Below are positions 32,105 through 42,329 of a DNA stretch of 64,000 bases, piece after piece; the first letter of the stretch is position 1; every line of letters begins with the position of its first letter. Origin of the DNA: Acanthococcus lagerstroemiae (taxonomy: Eukaryota > Arthropoda > Insecta > Hemiptera > Eriococcidae); contig CM063107.1 of NCBI GenBank assembly GCA_031841125.1, positions 27,422,499 to 27,486,498 of the forward strand, written 5' to 3'. A model generated the notes under the pieces. It was not told where the DNA came from. It made no database searches and worked only from the letters and a program-made list of their open reading frames with translations. The position numbers and the translations under genes were made by a program.

Positions 32105-32804
32105 ATGAATGCTATTCAGTTGGTTGATCTAAATTTTGCAGCAGTTCATGATGAGATAGTGGAAAACAACCACATTGCACTCCGGCGAGGTTTAAGAATG
32201 CGACGAGCCAACATACGTGAGGAGAATAAAAACGTCGAAGTTCCGGATGTGGAATTCCGGTCAATGTTTCGTGTAACGAAAGAAATCTTCGAAGTGATTT
32301 TCAATGTGTTGGCTCCTCACTTGACAGAAGGGAGGAGAAGAAGTGCAATTACCAAACGAACGAAGGTAAGAATTGGAACTTTGAAGATTACGGAAGGTGT
32401 TATTATGTCGGATGTCAATAAGTAAATCCAATATATTACATGTAGCTAATCTTGTGTTCATCTGTAACACCCGCTTCATGTACTGACATATATCATTCCT
32501 TGTTGTCCTTTGTTTTCACCGCATGTTGTGTTAACAAAGAAGTATGTGCCGAATCACTTCACATCTCAGTACCCCAGTACCCAATGATTCCATGGTTATC
32601 TTTTTTCCAGGTTCTTCTTGTTCTTCGATATTTTGCCCAAGGAACATACCAGCGCGGGGTTGGCAGTGAATTCTTAGCCACCGTTGGGCAATCCACATTC
32701 AGTGGAATCCTTAGGGAAGTTGTGAATGCAATGAACAGTCACCTGTGTCCGCAATTCATTCGTTTCCCCACATCAAATGATGAAATTGAAGGGATAACAG
32801 AAAG
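32105..32804 (+). pseudogene. HARBI1-like (PIF/Harbinger) nuclease, N-terminal exons only
   Basis: Exon 32105-32365 (87 codons, starting MNAIQLVDLN) joins in frame, through a GTAAGA...TTTTTTCCAG intron, to 32611-32804. Motifs: FRVTKEIFEVIFNVL with APHL, and then VLRYFAQGTYQ with GVSQST-like VGQSTFSGIL, and FIRFP. This is the N-terminal helix-turn-helix half of the Harbinger transposase/HARBI1 family. Exon 2 ends at a GTAGTA donor and the DDE catalytic half is absent in the following kilobase, which is occupied by the Mutator-like element. It could be a truncated transposon gene; a domesticated gene with distal exons is not excluded but unsupported. Confidence 0.7.
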
Positions 32805-32850
32805 GTAGTACATGAGCCATGCTTACTAAATGGCATACATAGCCATATAA

Positions 32851-33955
32851 CAAGATTACTAGAATACAAGCAGGTTGTCTCGATTATCGGGTTTGTTACT
32901 GTTGTTATTTGTTTGGGAGTACGCTACACTGTCTTTATAGTATATGTACCTATAGTTAGCATTGAATTGATTTGACTTTTTAATTTTTGTTGTCTTTCGT
33001 TAACCATTTTCTTTTTATTCTCCGATTGAAAATGCCAACTACTTGCGCGCGTGGCTTCTTGTCCAAATACCAGCCGCAACGTAAAAGATCGCGAAATAAC
33101 AAGAACTTTTATCCGCATGAAATATTTGAACGCCAAGCATGCACTAGAAAAAATCACTAAAAAGAGGGCGAAGAAATTTAAGCGAATTACAACGTAACTT
33201 TTGATTTATTTAATTCAGGGGGATATTCTAAAGCGCAGCGTACCTATTTTCGCAGCTCCAAATTTTCCTCAGAATATCCTCTGATTTAATTAGAGAATGA
33301 AAGCAGTTGATGTATATTTTATACCGAAAATCGTAATGATTTAATTAGAGAATGAAAGCAGTTGATGTATATTTTGTACCGAAAATTGTAATAAAGTATT
33401 AATATATGGATGCGTATTTTCATATGACGATGTCTAGCCTGATTAGATTAATTTACTCGTGCGAATCTCAATGAGTAAATTCACCACGTACTCTTGCAAA
33501 TTCATCTCCTGCGATTATTACAGCTTTGTCATGAATTGACTTATTTTAGGAACTTGGTAATTTGGTTACAGAGGAACTCCTTGATAGACTGTGTAGGAAT
33601 AATCAGACATAAAATAAAAATCTGTACGAGGAAATAGGAAAGAGAATAATATTTTCCCGAACGAACTCTTTGTTGTCTTGTTAGAGGGATAATATTGTCA
33701 CGCGAAGTAATGCATCGTTTCAAACGATTACAAATCATACATATTTCAGCTAGAACGCTAATACTTGGCATAATTGTTCGTTAGTGTCGATAGAAAAAGT
33801 GTTGAAAAATTCAACTTTCTAGCTTAATCTGTAGTTGAGTTATCTTCCTTCAAAAATCATGATTTGGTACGCACTTTACTACAAAGATGACGTAGCGTAC
33901 TCCCAAACAAATAACAACAACAACGAGGTAACCTGTTTGCACTCTAGTAACCTTG
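32851..33955. mobile_element. Mutator-like element, 1,105 bp, ~100-bp inverted ends
   Basis: Starts CAAGATTACTAGAATACAAG; the inverse of the right end starts CAAGGTTACTAGAGTGCAAA. The arms extend to TTGTTTGGGAGTACGCTAC. Flanks GCCATATAA (32842-32850) and GCCAAATAA (33956-33964) form a 9-bp duplication with one mismatch. It is related to 29150-29485. No transposase frame was found inside. Confidence 0.82.
33283..33392. repeat. 55-bp tandem duplication
   Basis: Two adjacent copies of a unit starting GATTTAATTAGAGAATGAAA, with two or three differences, inside the Mutator-like element. Confidence 0.85.
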
Positions 33956-34364
33956 GCCAAATAATTTCATGAGAAAAGAATTGCCTACGCATAAGTGTTG
34001 CCACATGGTAAGCGTTTAAAAACAGGTCAACCATTTTGGCACACCCTGTATATCCTGAGAAGTGATAGGGACATTTTTCACTTATGAGAGTCTGAATGAA
34101 CATTTAAGAATAGATATGAACAGAGTTAAATACTTGTGATTATGAATAGAACATTTTTTGTGAACAGAATGAGCAGAATGAAATATTAGTAAGTGTAACC
34201 TGTTGCAAAAAGAATGATACCTTTGTGAATATAAACAAATTGAAATGTTCTTGAAATTGAATAAAGTAAATCATCTAGAAAGAAGAACAAAACGTGAAAG
34301 CGAACAAACGAGAGAAGAATGGAACTTTTGTGAGTGTGAATCAAATAAAACACTTCTGAGCGTC

Positions 34365-34539
34365 AAGCCTCATTCACACTGGCGTTTAATTTGCTGCGAA
34401 TGAGCGTGCAGCGAGTAGCGAATAAAGTTAAAACTGTTCAACTTTATTTGCTCAACGCTGGGCTAAAAGCTTTTTAGCCGTTCACACACTCACTGCACGC
34501 TCATTCGCAGCAAATCAAACGCTAGTGTGAATGAGGCTT
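34365..34539. repeat. foldback MITE with 46-bp arms
   Basis: Left arm AAGCCTCATTCACACTGGCG... and right arm inverse AAGCCTCATTCACACTAGCG... extend to GAGCGTGCA with two mismatches. No clear target duplication. Confidence 0.82.
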
Positions 34540-34689
34540 TAATGGAATGCAAACGAACCATTTTTTTGGGAATGTCACAGCTGCTGTACATAAAGAGGCA
34601 GCACTGACAAGAATTGTGCTCTCTACAGATATTTTTTTTTTATGTATTTACTGAAGATCTTATGTTACACAAACATAATAGGTACATGG

Positions 34690-35560
34690 GTCATTCTTCA
34701 AAAATGTTGATATTTCAGGTAAGTTTTTTCAAGGAGGAAAGTAGGGATCTCCGAACTTTTTTTAATGGGAGTTATTAAGAGGCGTTCTGTATAACATATT
34801 GGTAAGATTGGGCCGACAGTGAGGGGATTCTGTATTTTGGTATGGCGATCAAAATGATGAATGCCATGCCGAAGGACACATGAAAAAGTCCCTGCCGAAA
34901 GACAATAGCGAACAAAAAATGTTCTGCCATCAATTAGTAGATTCCAAAACAAAAAATTGTACGGAGAGTTGGTCAAGGCATACTAACCCATTAATTAGAT
35001 GTAATTATTTTTGGATAGTGAACGTCTACTTTGCATAAAGATGACCACAGCGAAAGACACTTTTTTTTTTAATTCTTACAATAATACACGCGAATACACG
35101 GGTCTCATCACAAAAAATTGGGATGTGATATGCGGACCGTATTGCTCTGATAAGAATATACAATTTGACCATTAATTGCGACGAAAAAATATTGGAACTC
35201 TGTTTGGTGATTGATTGAAAAAGAGCCATATACCGATGGACAAAAAATCGAGGGATGATTTTCAAATCTGGGCATACTAACTCCCACCTGTGAAGATGCG
35301 ATTTCAATGTTACATTGTGATTCTTTCATCCATTTAAAGTAGCACTACGTTGTCAGTTTGTTCTAATATACAGCTTGGAAATTTAGGGGGGGAAAAAAAT
35401 AATAAACATTGTCCGAGGGACAGCCATGCCGATGGACATTTTAGCATATTTAGTCCAATTTTGACCCATTAAAAGTGGATCAAATTTTCGTCTGAAATCT
35501 TGACGAAGTGGAATTGAGTCATATATTATATCAACGAGAGAAAAAACAAAACAAAAAACA
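34690..35560. repeat. dispersed repeat region related to the FIP1 intron 6 repeat
   Basis: About 35152-35292 matches 18494-18625 in inverse. Phrases like GCCGATGGAC / GCCGAAGGACA recur at about 34869, 35235 and 35430, suggesting internal repetition. No gene or element ends identified. Confidence 0.5.
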
Positions 35561-35672
35561 AACAAAAAAATGTATTATTAATAGCTTGTGAGACGAATGA
35601 GCTCTTCTGAACAGTGAATGCAAACAGAACATTATCACGCAACCCTATATAATAATCTACTTGTAGATACTG

Positions 35673-36034
35673 CAGGGTGTCTACAGGTGCTGAAAAGTCC
35701 TGAATTTCGAAAGTAGGTCCTACAAGTCCTTAAAAATACTGAAATTTAAAAAAAAATTGAAAAGACCTCCATTTTTGTTAAAACATATTATACTCAAAAA
35801 TAAATGTTTTGCGATTCCTATGATTGGTCATTAAAAAGTGTAGCGTAGGATCTATATTCACACGAAGGGGGGAAAAGGGGGAGCAAAAAGAAGGGAGAGG
35901 TAAAGGGGATAAAACAATTGAAAAAAAATTGCACACTCGGAGAAAATATGGAAAATATGCCGCATACAGTCCTACAAAGAGTCCTGAAAAAGCACTTCAT
36001 TTTTACTTTTAATTTTCTGTAGACACTACAGTGT
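35673..36034. mobile_element. CAGGGTGTCTAC-type MITE
   Basis: The left end CAGGGTGTCTACAGG is mirrored by CTGTAGACACTACAGTG at the right. AGTCCT...GAAATTT words recur in the arms. The same end motif appears at 51198, 53281 and 60719. Confidence 0.6.
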
Positions 36035-36169
36035 CCCTTATTGTACAAGCTTTCGCCAGTCGATTGAGTGCGCACTAAAATTTGTTCAAATGGACCTGGA
36101 AACTCGCCATAAGAAATTCGAGCTCAATCTGAGGTCATTAACCCGCGGCGCTTTGACCTTGAATTATGT

Positions 36170-36540
36170 GTAATACTGAAATTTTACAATAAAAAAACGC
36201 GAATATCTAGGAACATATCAACTTCAGGACCAAAATGCATATAGCACAAAATGTTCCTTGTCAAATTTTCTATAAAAAAGATCCTACACAACTTTTCTCT
36301 AAAACGCATATTTACGTGAAAGTTTCGAGGAACGTGGCTTTTGTTGTTTTCTCTTTCATAACTGATCTTTACTAGCTAAATCGCAGTTATCTAAAAAAAT
36401 ATTCACTTTAGGACCAAAATGCAAATAACATAAAATGCCTCTTGTTAAATTTTCTATAAAAAGGTCCAGTACAACTTTTCTTTACAAAACATATTTATCG
36501 AAGATAATCGCAAAAATTCGTGGAATTTTCGAAAAACATA
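36170..36540. repeat. ~200-bp direct duplication
   Basis: GGACCAAAATGCATATAGCA at about 36230 and GGACCAAAATGCAAATAACA at about 36411 head two similar copies, each followed by AAATTTTCTATAAAAA and ACAACTTTTCT. No coding. Confidence 0.7.
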
Positions 36541-36699
36541 ATTTTTTAATATTAATTTACAGCTGAAATATCTATTAATGTTGGATAATGCACACTACAA
36601 TAAAACTTCAGTCTCTGTTTACTTTAGCGAGTGCTCCAGTTTATCCCTAACCCCACCTGGCTACGCTGATAAAACATGTGTAGTAGTGGTTACGTTGCT

Positions 36700-37170
36700 C
36701 GTGCATGCAAGTAAGAAAACATAAGTACTTGAAAAGTGTTAGTTTTCGCTTAGGACACTATCATAAACATTAGGTATGCTCAATGGTTACGTTGACTGCG
36801 TAAGTAAGGAAATGTAAGTACTTGAAAAGAGTCAGTTTTCGCTAAGAACACTATAATAAGCACTAGGTATGCAGTGGTTACTTTGCTAAGTAAGAAAACA
36901 TAAGTACTTGAAAAGTGTCAATTTTCACTAAGGACACTATAATACACAGTAGGTATGCTCAGTGAGACTTTGCTCGTGTAAGTAAGAAAACATAAGTACT
37001 TGAAAGGTGTCAATTTTCGCTAAGGACACTATAATAAATATTAGGTATACTCGAGCATCAAATCGAATGAAATTTGATTCAATTCTGGAGCATACCTAAT
37101 GTTTATTATAGTGTCCTTAGCGAAAACTGACACTCTTCAAGTACTTGTTTTCTTACTAGCATGAGCAATG
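36700..37170. repeat. ~90-bp tandem repeat ending in an inverted copy
   Basis: GTACTTGAAA starts units at 36725, 36818, 36904 and 36996 (spacing 93, 86, 92). Each has GTGTCA-TTTTCGCTAAGGACACTATAATAA and TTAGGTATGCTC. A fifth copy at about 37085-37170 is in reverse orientation, giving a foldback end. Confidence 0.85.
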
Positions 37171-37221
37171 TATCCACTTCTGCACATGTTTTTCTTCATC
37201 TCATCGTTCAAGGGGTGAAGA

Positions 37222-37388
37222 TAGGGCACTACAAACATGAGTATAATCATCCGCCATTTTGATTCACAGCGTGCCCGTGGATACCGAGTCCGACTATGCG
37301 GAGCGTACCGCATAGTCAATTTGGCATCGACGGGCGCAGCGTTAATCAAAATGGCGGATGATTGTACCCATGTTTACAGTGCTATCTA
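37222..37388. mobile_element. palindromic MITE, TAGAGCAC family, copy 3
   Basis: 167 bp, from TAGGGCACTAC to GTGCTATCTA, flanked by a perfect 7-bp duplication GTGAAGA (37215-37221, 37389-37395). Arms contain CATCCGCCATTTTGATT and its inverse; the centre shares GACTATGCGGAGCGTACC and CGTCGACGGGCGC-like sequence with copy 1. Confidence 0.85.
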
Positions 37389-37504
37389 GTGAAGATAGAC
37401 ACATGCAAAAGTATTTGCGATCGTAAAAAGCTTGTATTTGCAAGAGTTAGGACTGTTGGTCTGACCCTCGTGATCAAAAATTTGCAAAATTTGGGTTATA
37501 GGTG

Positions 37505-38763
37505 GCCTCACACGACTCGCAAAGAAGGTCATCTACAGCTGTGTTCTGTGCACTAGGTCGAAAGCAAGCACTGTGGAGCAGATTATGGGACAACTACCCC
37601 CAGCGCGAACATCGATTTCGCGTCCATTCTCTTATGTGGGTGTTGATTTCGGAGGTCCATTCACCATTAAATGTGTGGGCCACAGAGCTACAAAGTTCAC
37701 AAAAGCTTACGCTGCCTTTTTCGTTTGTCTCATCGTCAGGGCAGTACATATCGAAATCGTGTCTGACTTGTCAATGGCTGCTTTTATCCAGTCATTCCGT
37801 CGATTCATATCAAGACGCGGACTACCGAAGGAAGTACGTTCAGATAACGGAACCAATTTCGTCGGCTCTTAATCTTACTTTGCACTGAATAAAGAGATCT
37901 TTCGCTTTTCCGGCCAAGAAGGTTTAACTTGGAAATTCATACCACCACGTGGACCCCACCACGGGGGCATATGGGAGGCCGCCATTAAATCAGGAAAATA
38001 TCACCTGGTTCGCGCTACCAAGGATAAGACTCTCACATTCGAGGAACTGAGCACTGTCCTTGCTGAGATCGAATGCATCTTAAATACGAGGCCTATATGT
38101 TATAATAAGACCAGCTCTGAACCACTTACACCCGGGCATTTTTTAGTGGGTTCAAACCTGTTATGCTTACCTGACGCCGAGAGCGGAGGTGGTTTGCTAT
38201 CTGGAAGATACCCGGAAAGAGCCAGAATTCGTTTTGGGTCGTATGGCGTAAGGATTATTTGGCCCAATTGCAGCGTCGCTATAAATGGTCCGATCGAAGG
38301 CCAAATTTGAAACAAGACGACATCGTCATCATAAAGGATGATCAGCTGAAGCCCTCGCAGTGGAAATTGGGCAGGGTTGAAAATGTGTTTCCCGATGCCA
38401 AAGGCGATGTTCGAATTGTAGAAGTGTGGTCAAATGGCACAGTAAAGAAACGACCAATAACCCGACTTATCTTACTTCCGGAGGCCACCAGTTCTTATTG
38501 TACATCAGTTTAATATATTGTTGATTGTAATATTGTGTTATTGTTGTTATTTATAATTATTATGTTCATTATGGATTGTTCGTATGTAGTAATGAACTTA
38601 CAGTTCATTGGGGGGAGTATTGTTCTAAATGTAAGTGTACACATGCAGTGTTATCGTAATGTATTGTAGTTATCTCGTATCAGTCCGTGTTGTATGTTGT
38701 TGAATACAGTCCACATTTGTTACGTTATTCGTTTACTTTGAATATTACCAATCGTACGTTACA
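37505..38763 (+). mobile_element. BEL/Pao retrotransposon, 3' fragment
   Basis: The integrase core and C-terminal part of pol remain, followed by a purine tract GGGGGGAG (38610-38617) and a candidate 3' LTR beginning TGTTCTAAATG at 38621. Everything upstream of the integrase is missing. A TG...CA end near 38763 is possible but unverified, as no second LTR is in the window. Confidence 0.75.
37573..38513 (+). pseudogene. BEL/Pao integrase and DUF5641 region, broken
   Basis: Part 1 (37573-37872) holds the integrase core: FSYVGVDFGGPF with the first Asp and PKEVRSDNGTNFVGS with the second, then a stop. An open stretch at about 37915-38240 continues with HHGGIWEAAIKSG, bearing the Glu, and LNTRPICYN, typical of BEL/Pao. 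Part 2 (38259-38513) is the C-terminal DUF5641-type domain: QRRYKWSDRRPNLKQDDIV, QWKLGRVENVFP, RPITRLILLPE. At least one stop and frame changes make it non-functional. Confidence 0.85.
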
Positions 38764-39205
38764 AACACAATTCCACCCCCTCCCCCAAAACACACATAAA
38801 GGTATTTTGTTGTTGTTAGTGAACTCCGCTTAGTATTGATTAATACATTATCACAGTTCATATGAATTGTAAATGATATTTTTAGTTTTAATACACTAAA
38901 GAACATACCTAATATCTCACATAACTGCATCCAATTCATTTAAAATAAAAATATTGTACTTCATCTGTGTCTATCTCTCTATCAGATGTAAAATTAGGAA
39001 CAGTTTATCAATCTACTCTTGAAAGCTTCCTATACTTCTGATCTAACTGGATACAGACTGCCTTTCTTCTATCTTAATTGGGCCTGATCTGATCATCTGA
39101 TATCACCCTGAAACGGACCCTGATTTCCTCGTAATTGTTTACCCAATCTGATCAATGGTGACAGTAACTCATATCCAGCATAAGCAGTGATTCTTCATTA
39201 GCATA

Positions 39206-39347
39206 AAACATGCTTTTCAAGATACATAGCAACATTTTTGGGGGTCAAACCGCACAGCAAACGAATAGCAAGTTCACCAACACTATCACTGTTTCTAGAA
39301 TACTCGGTATCAATTTGTTTGAATAATTTTGAGCAACCATTCTGCAA
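39206..39347 (-). CDS. possible 3'-terminal exon, product unknown
   Basis: On the minus strand an acceptor-like TTCTAATTTTGCAG is followed by an open frame of about 47 codons with good coding texture (NGCSKLFKQIDTEYSR, ELAIRLLCGLTPKNV, YLEKHVLC) ending in TAA. I do not recognise the protein. A second minus-strand coding-like patch at about 39925-39990 (MNGMHPGTERERIKLEARL) is preceded by TAG and followed by a GTTACT donor-like word; it may belong to the same gene. No complete model could be built. Confidence 0.28.
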
Positions 39348-40291
39348 AATTAGAACTACCTGACCGACAACGAAAACGTAGGAACAAAATTACAAAGTCT
39401 CGATATGGTACCATCAATCGGGAGTATCATTAAAAGATACAAGAATAAATAACAACTATTTTTTACAACGCGCGGAGCATATTAAGTAAACGATTATGAG
39501 AAAAACAAAATTTTAAAAAACATCATTTTCTCCCTCGGTAACCGAAGTTTTTCAAAACAATCACAGCAATACGGTACAAAAAATAGTTATTATGATAATA
39601 TTAATACACGCTTGTACAAAATTACGTAAAAGTAAAAAAAAAAAAAAAAAAATTCAATGGGTACGTTTCAACGATTTGCTACGCAACTCAAACTGTAAAG
39701 ATGGTTCCGTAAGTAAAAATATTACATTCGAGGGCGTATAATAAATAGATCATAAGCTTATATCAATACAAATGATGAAACGAGAACAAAAGTTAATGAC
39801 GAACACCTTTTTGGAAAGAATTTTCGGAAGTTTTTTCAAAAATGATTTTACCATTGACAAAATTTATTCGATAATAAATACCTACACGTTTATTATCGTG
39901 GATCGTTTCTAAAACCTTTAGTAACCTTTAATCTCGCCTCTAATTTGATGCGCTCCCGTTCCGTACCTGGATGCATTCCGTTCATCTACCATTAGAAAAT
40001 CATAAAAATTTCATCAAAAAATGACACATTTTCGTCATAAATAGGGAACCGTTCCAGGCGTTTGTTTGGAAAAAATGGATCGGTTCAAGTTTCGTTCCAT
40101 CTGTTCTTCCAACCATCCCGACCAGGCATGGACAGGTACCAAATCAGGAACTGGTTTTTGATATTATTGGTATTACCAATTATCACAGTTGCGATTTAAT
40201 ATTGTTTTGGTATTTTTCTGCTCAGTCTTCCTACAGATTTGGGTATTGTCATTTGTATTGAACTTCTAGTGAACATCATTTTGGCTTAGTA

Positions 40292-41695
40292 CCGTCAGAT
40301 GGGGTAATATCGGACACCTCGTTTAATACCGGACACTCAGACGCAACTACGTAAATTCGACACTAGCTCTCCTAGTAGTAAAGTTACGCACAAAGTTTTT
40401 TCGTCAATCGAAACCTCGATGTTTTTTGATCCTAGTGACGTCATTAAATCGATGTAGGGTGGTACTCGTTTTATTTGCTATGGAATTTCGTAAAACTTGA
40501 TAAATCGAAAAAAGAAGTAAATACCAGAATCGGTCGCTGATCAATTGTAAATACGAAAGAAGATGCGAATTTTAGTACGATGTCGTTGTTCCGTCATATT
40601 TTCTGAACATTTAAAAAAAAGAATCATCTTGATATCTTTATTATAAATGTACGGTTGATGATCGGAGGAAACGGAAATACACTGAAGAAGATTTTAGTAA
40701 AGCTATCTCTGCTATTCAAAAGAAAGGATTATCGTTGCGACAAGCTGCTAGTAAGTTCAAAGTACCAAAATGAACACTTTTTGAGCATATGGCGAAGTCA
40801 TCACCATCAAAATTTGTGAATTTAGGACGAAAAACAACTCTCTCATCACTCGAAGAAAAAGTTCTTGTGGATTTGTTGACAGAGTGTGCCAAGTGGGGTT
40901 TTCCACTCAAAGTAATAGATGTGCGAACCCTTGTTAAAGAATACCTCAACTCGATCTCAAAGAAGGTTCCTCAATTCAAAGACAATTTGCCTGGAGAAGA
41001 ATGGGGACGTGCATTCATGAAGAGGCATCGGGAGTTATCACGAAGGTTTGCAGAGAACATTAAACGGGCACGAGCAACTGTAACGCCCACTGAGATCACA
41101 AAATATTTTGAAGAATTGAAGGTGAGTCTAGAAGGAATTGAATCCGAAAATATTGTAAATTACGATGAAACTGCGTTCGTTGATGATCCAGGTCGTCAAC
41201 AATTTGTTTTTCGTTTAGGTCAGAGGCGTGCCGAAAATGTCCAAGAAGCTGATGATGGTGAAAACGAAGATCCAGTGAGTGATACAGCTGTGGATGAGGA
41301 TAGAAGTAATGATGATACCACCAATGCCGCAAATGATGACTCTGAGGACAGCGACGAGAACGAGAATGCAGAGGGCAATGATAATGCAGAGGAGGATGAC
41401 AATGACAGTGAAGCAGTAGATGAACCAGAACCTTTGCAGCCTCAGTCTGGCGAATTTTATTGTGTCCAACTTTTTTTCTGCTGTCCAGTATTACCCCTAA
41501 ACCTGGGGTAATACTGGACACTTTATGTGACGCTGTGTACTGCAATCCGGGAATTTTTGGTTCATTTCCAATATGTCATTCGAAAGTAGAGGGTTACGTC
41601 TATCTATATTCCAATTTTCAGCCCCCTCCTACCACTTAGCACTTAGTTACAGTCAAAATACTTGAAAATGTGTCCGATATTAACCCAGCTGACGG
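40292..41695 (+). mobile_element. pogo-like DNA transposon, internally deleted
   Basis: Ends CCGTCAGATGGGGTAATATCGG and (inverse) CCGTCAGCTGGGTTAATATCGG; a TA duplication at 40290-40291 and 41696-41697. 1,404 bp. It encodes a damaged pogo transposase. Confidence 0.88.
40645..41511 (+). pseudogene. pogo-like transposase, truncated
   Basis: The first helix-turn-helix (RRKRKYTEEDFSKAISAIQ, then LRQAASKFKVP) ends at an in-frame TGA at about 40770. The frame continues from 40789 for 240 codons: the second, CENP-B-type HTH (LPGEEWGRAFMKRH), then IVNYDETAF with the first catalytic Asp. The rest of the DDE domain is missing and the frame passes directly to an Asp/Glu/Asn-rich acidic tail. This marks an internally deleted, non-autonomous copy. 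Pogo transposases act in TA-targeted cut-and-paste transposition. Confidence 0.85.
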
Positions 41696-41878
41696 TATTT
41701 TTAAACGTTCCATAATAAACGTTTGAATGCGTATCGGTATTTTTTTTCTTTCATATTCTTGCTGAAAATGAAAGAAGAGCATAACTCACTCAATATAATG
41801 TTCAGCGCGTTAAATTCATTGCATCTGTGTGAAAGGGTGGCTTCATGTCCTATACTTATGTGTATACAGCATTATACA

Positions 41879-42027
41879 TCGGAGCATACTAAGCCGCCAT
41901 TTTTGTTTTGACTAGCGAACGCGTCGCGGCTCGCGGGCAGCCTCGAATCCTCAATCATTACCCTCGCTAATCAGTAATCAACTGAAAAAGTCAGGACGAA
42001 AATGGCGGCTTAGCGTATAGTGCTCTA
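41879..42027. mobile_element. palindromic MITE, TAGAGCAC family, copy 4 (decayed)
   Basis: Right end AGTGCTCTA and inner arms AAGCCGCCATTTTT / AAAATGGCGGCTT match the family. The left end is eroded (TCGGAGCATAC) and no 7-bp duplication is visible. Confidence 0.7.
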
Positions 42028-42329
42028 TCATGCTCGAGCCCAAAACAGCATGAGCCAATGAAAAAAAGACACAACATGATTCCATTATGAATGAGAACCG
42101 CAATTTTCTTTTAAAGGTTCCGATTTCAGTTCAGATCTGGTTCCTTTCATTCAATAGGTTCCATTTCGGTTCCAGTATTGGTTAGAACAGAAGATACAGG
42201 GTTCAGATCCAGTTCCATGAATGGTACTGTAAAAAGTGCTGAATAAGATCACTAGGTTGAATATGATCATATTTCAGGAAAGTTTTTGGAAAGTTTCCAA
42301 GACTGAAATTAATAAATGGAAACTGAATC

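Larger units (their letters stand above)
31403..34048. mobile_element. TA-flanked DNA element with ~95-bp inverted ends, containing nested elements
   Basis: The left end CAGTGTGCCACAATAGTTGACC and the inverse of the right end, CAGGGTGTGCCAAAATGGTTGACC, continue as matching arms (CTTACCATGTGGCAACACT, GCGTAGGCAATTCTTT) for about 95 bp. TA flanks both sides, as in the Tc1/mariner group. Inside are an HTH-like fragment, a large hairpin, a HARBI1-like gene fragment and a Mutator-like element. Confidence 0.75.

Noticed and set aside
32452..32610. Coding continuation of the frame at 32452-32808 upstream of HARBI1 exon 2
   Set aside because: The frame preceding 32611 is intronic: a clear TTTTTTCCAG acceptor lies there and exon phases join 32365 to 32611.
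41096..41545. 149-codon minus-strand frame, His/Leu-rich
   Set aside because: Antisense shadow of the acidic tail of the pogo transposase.
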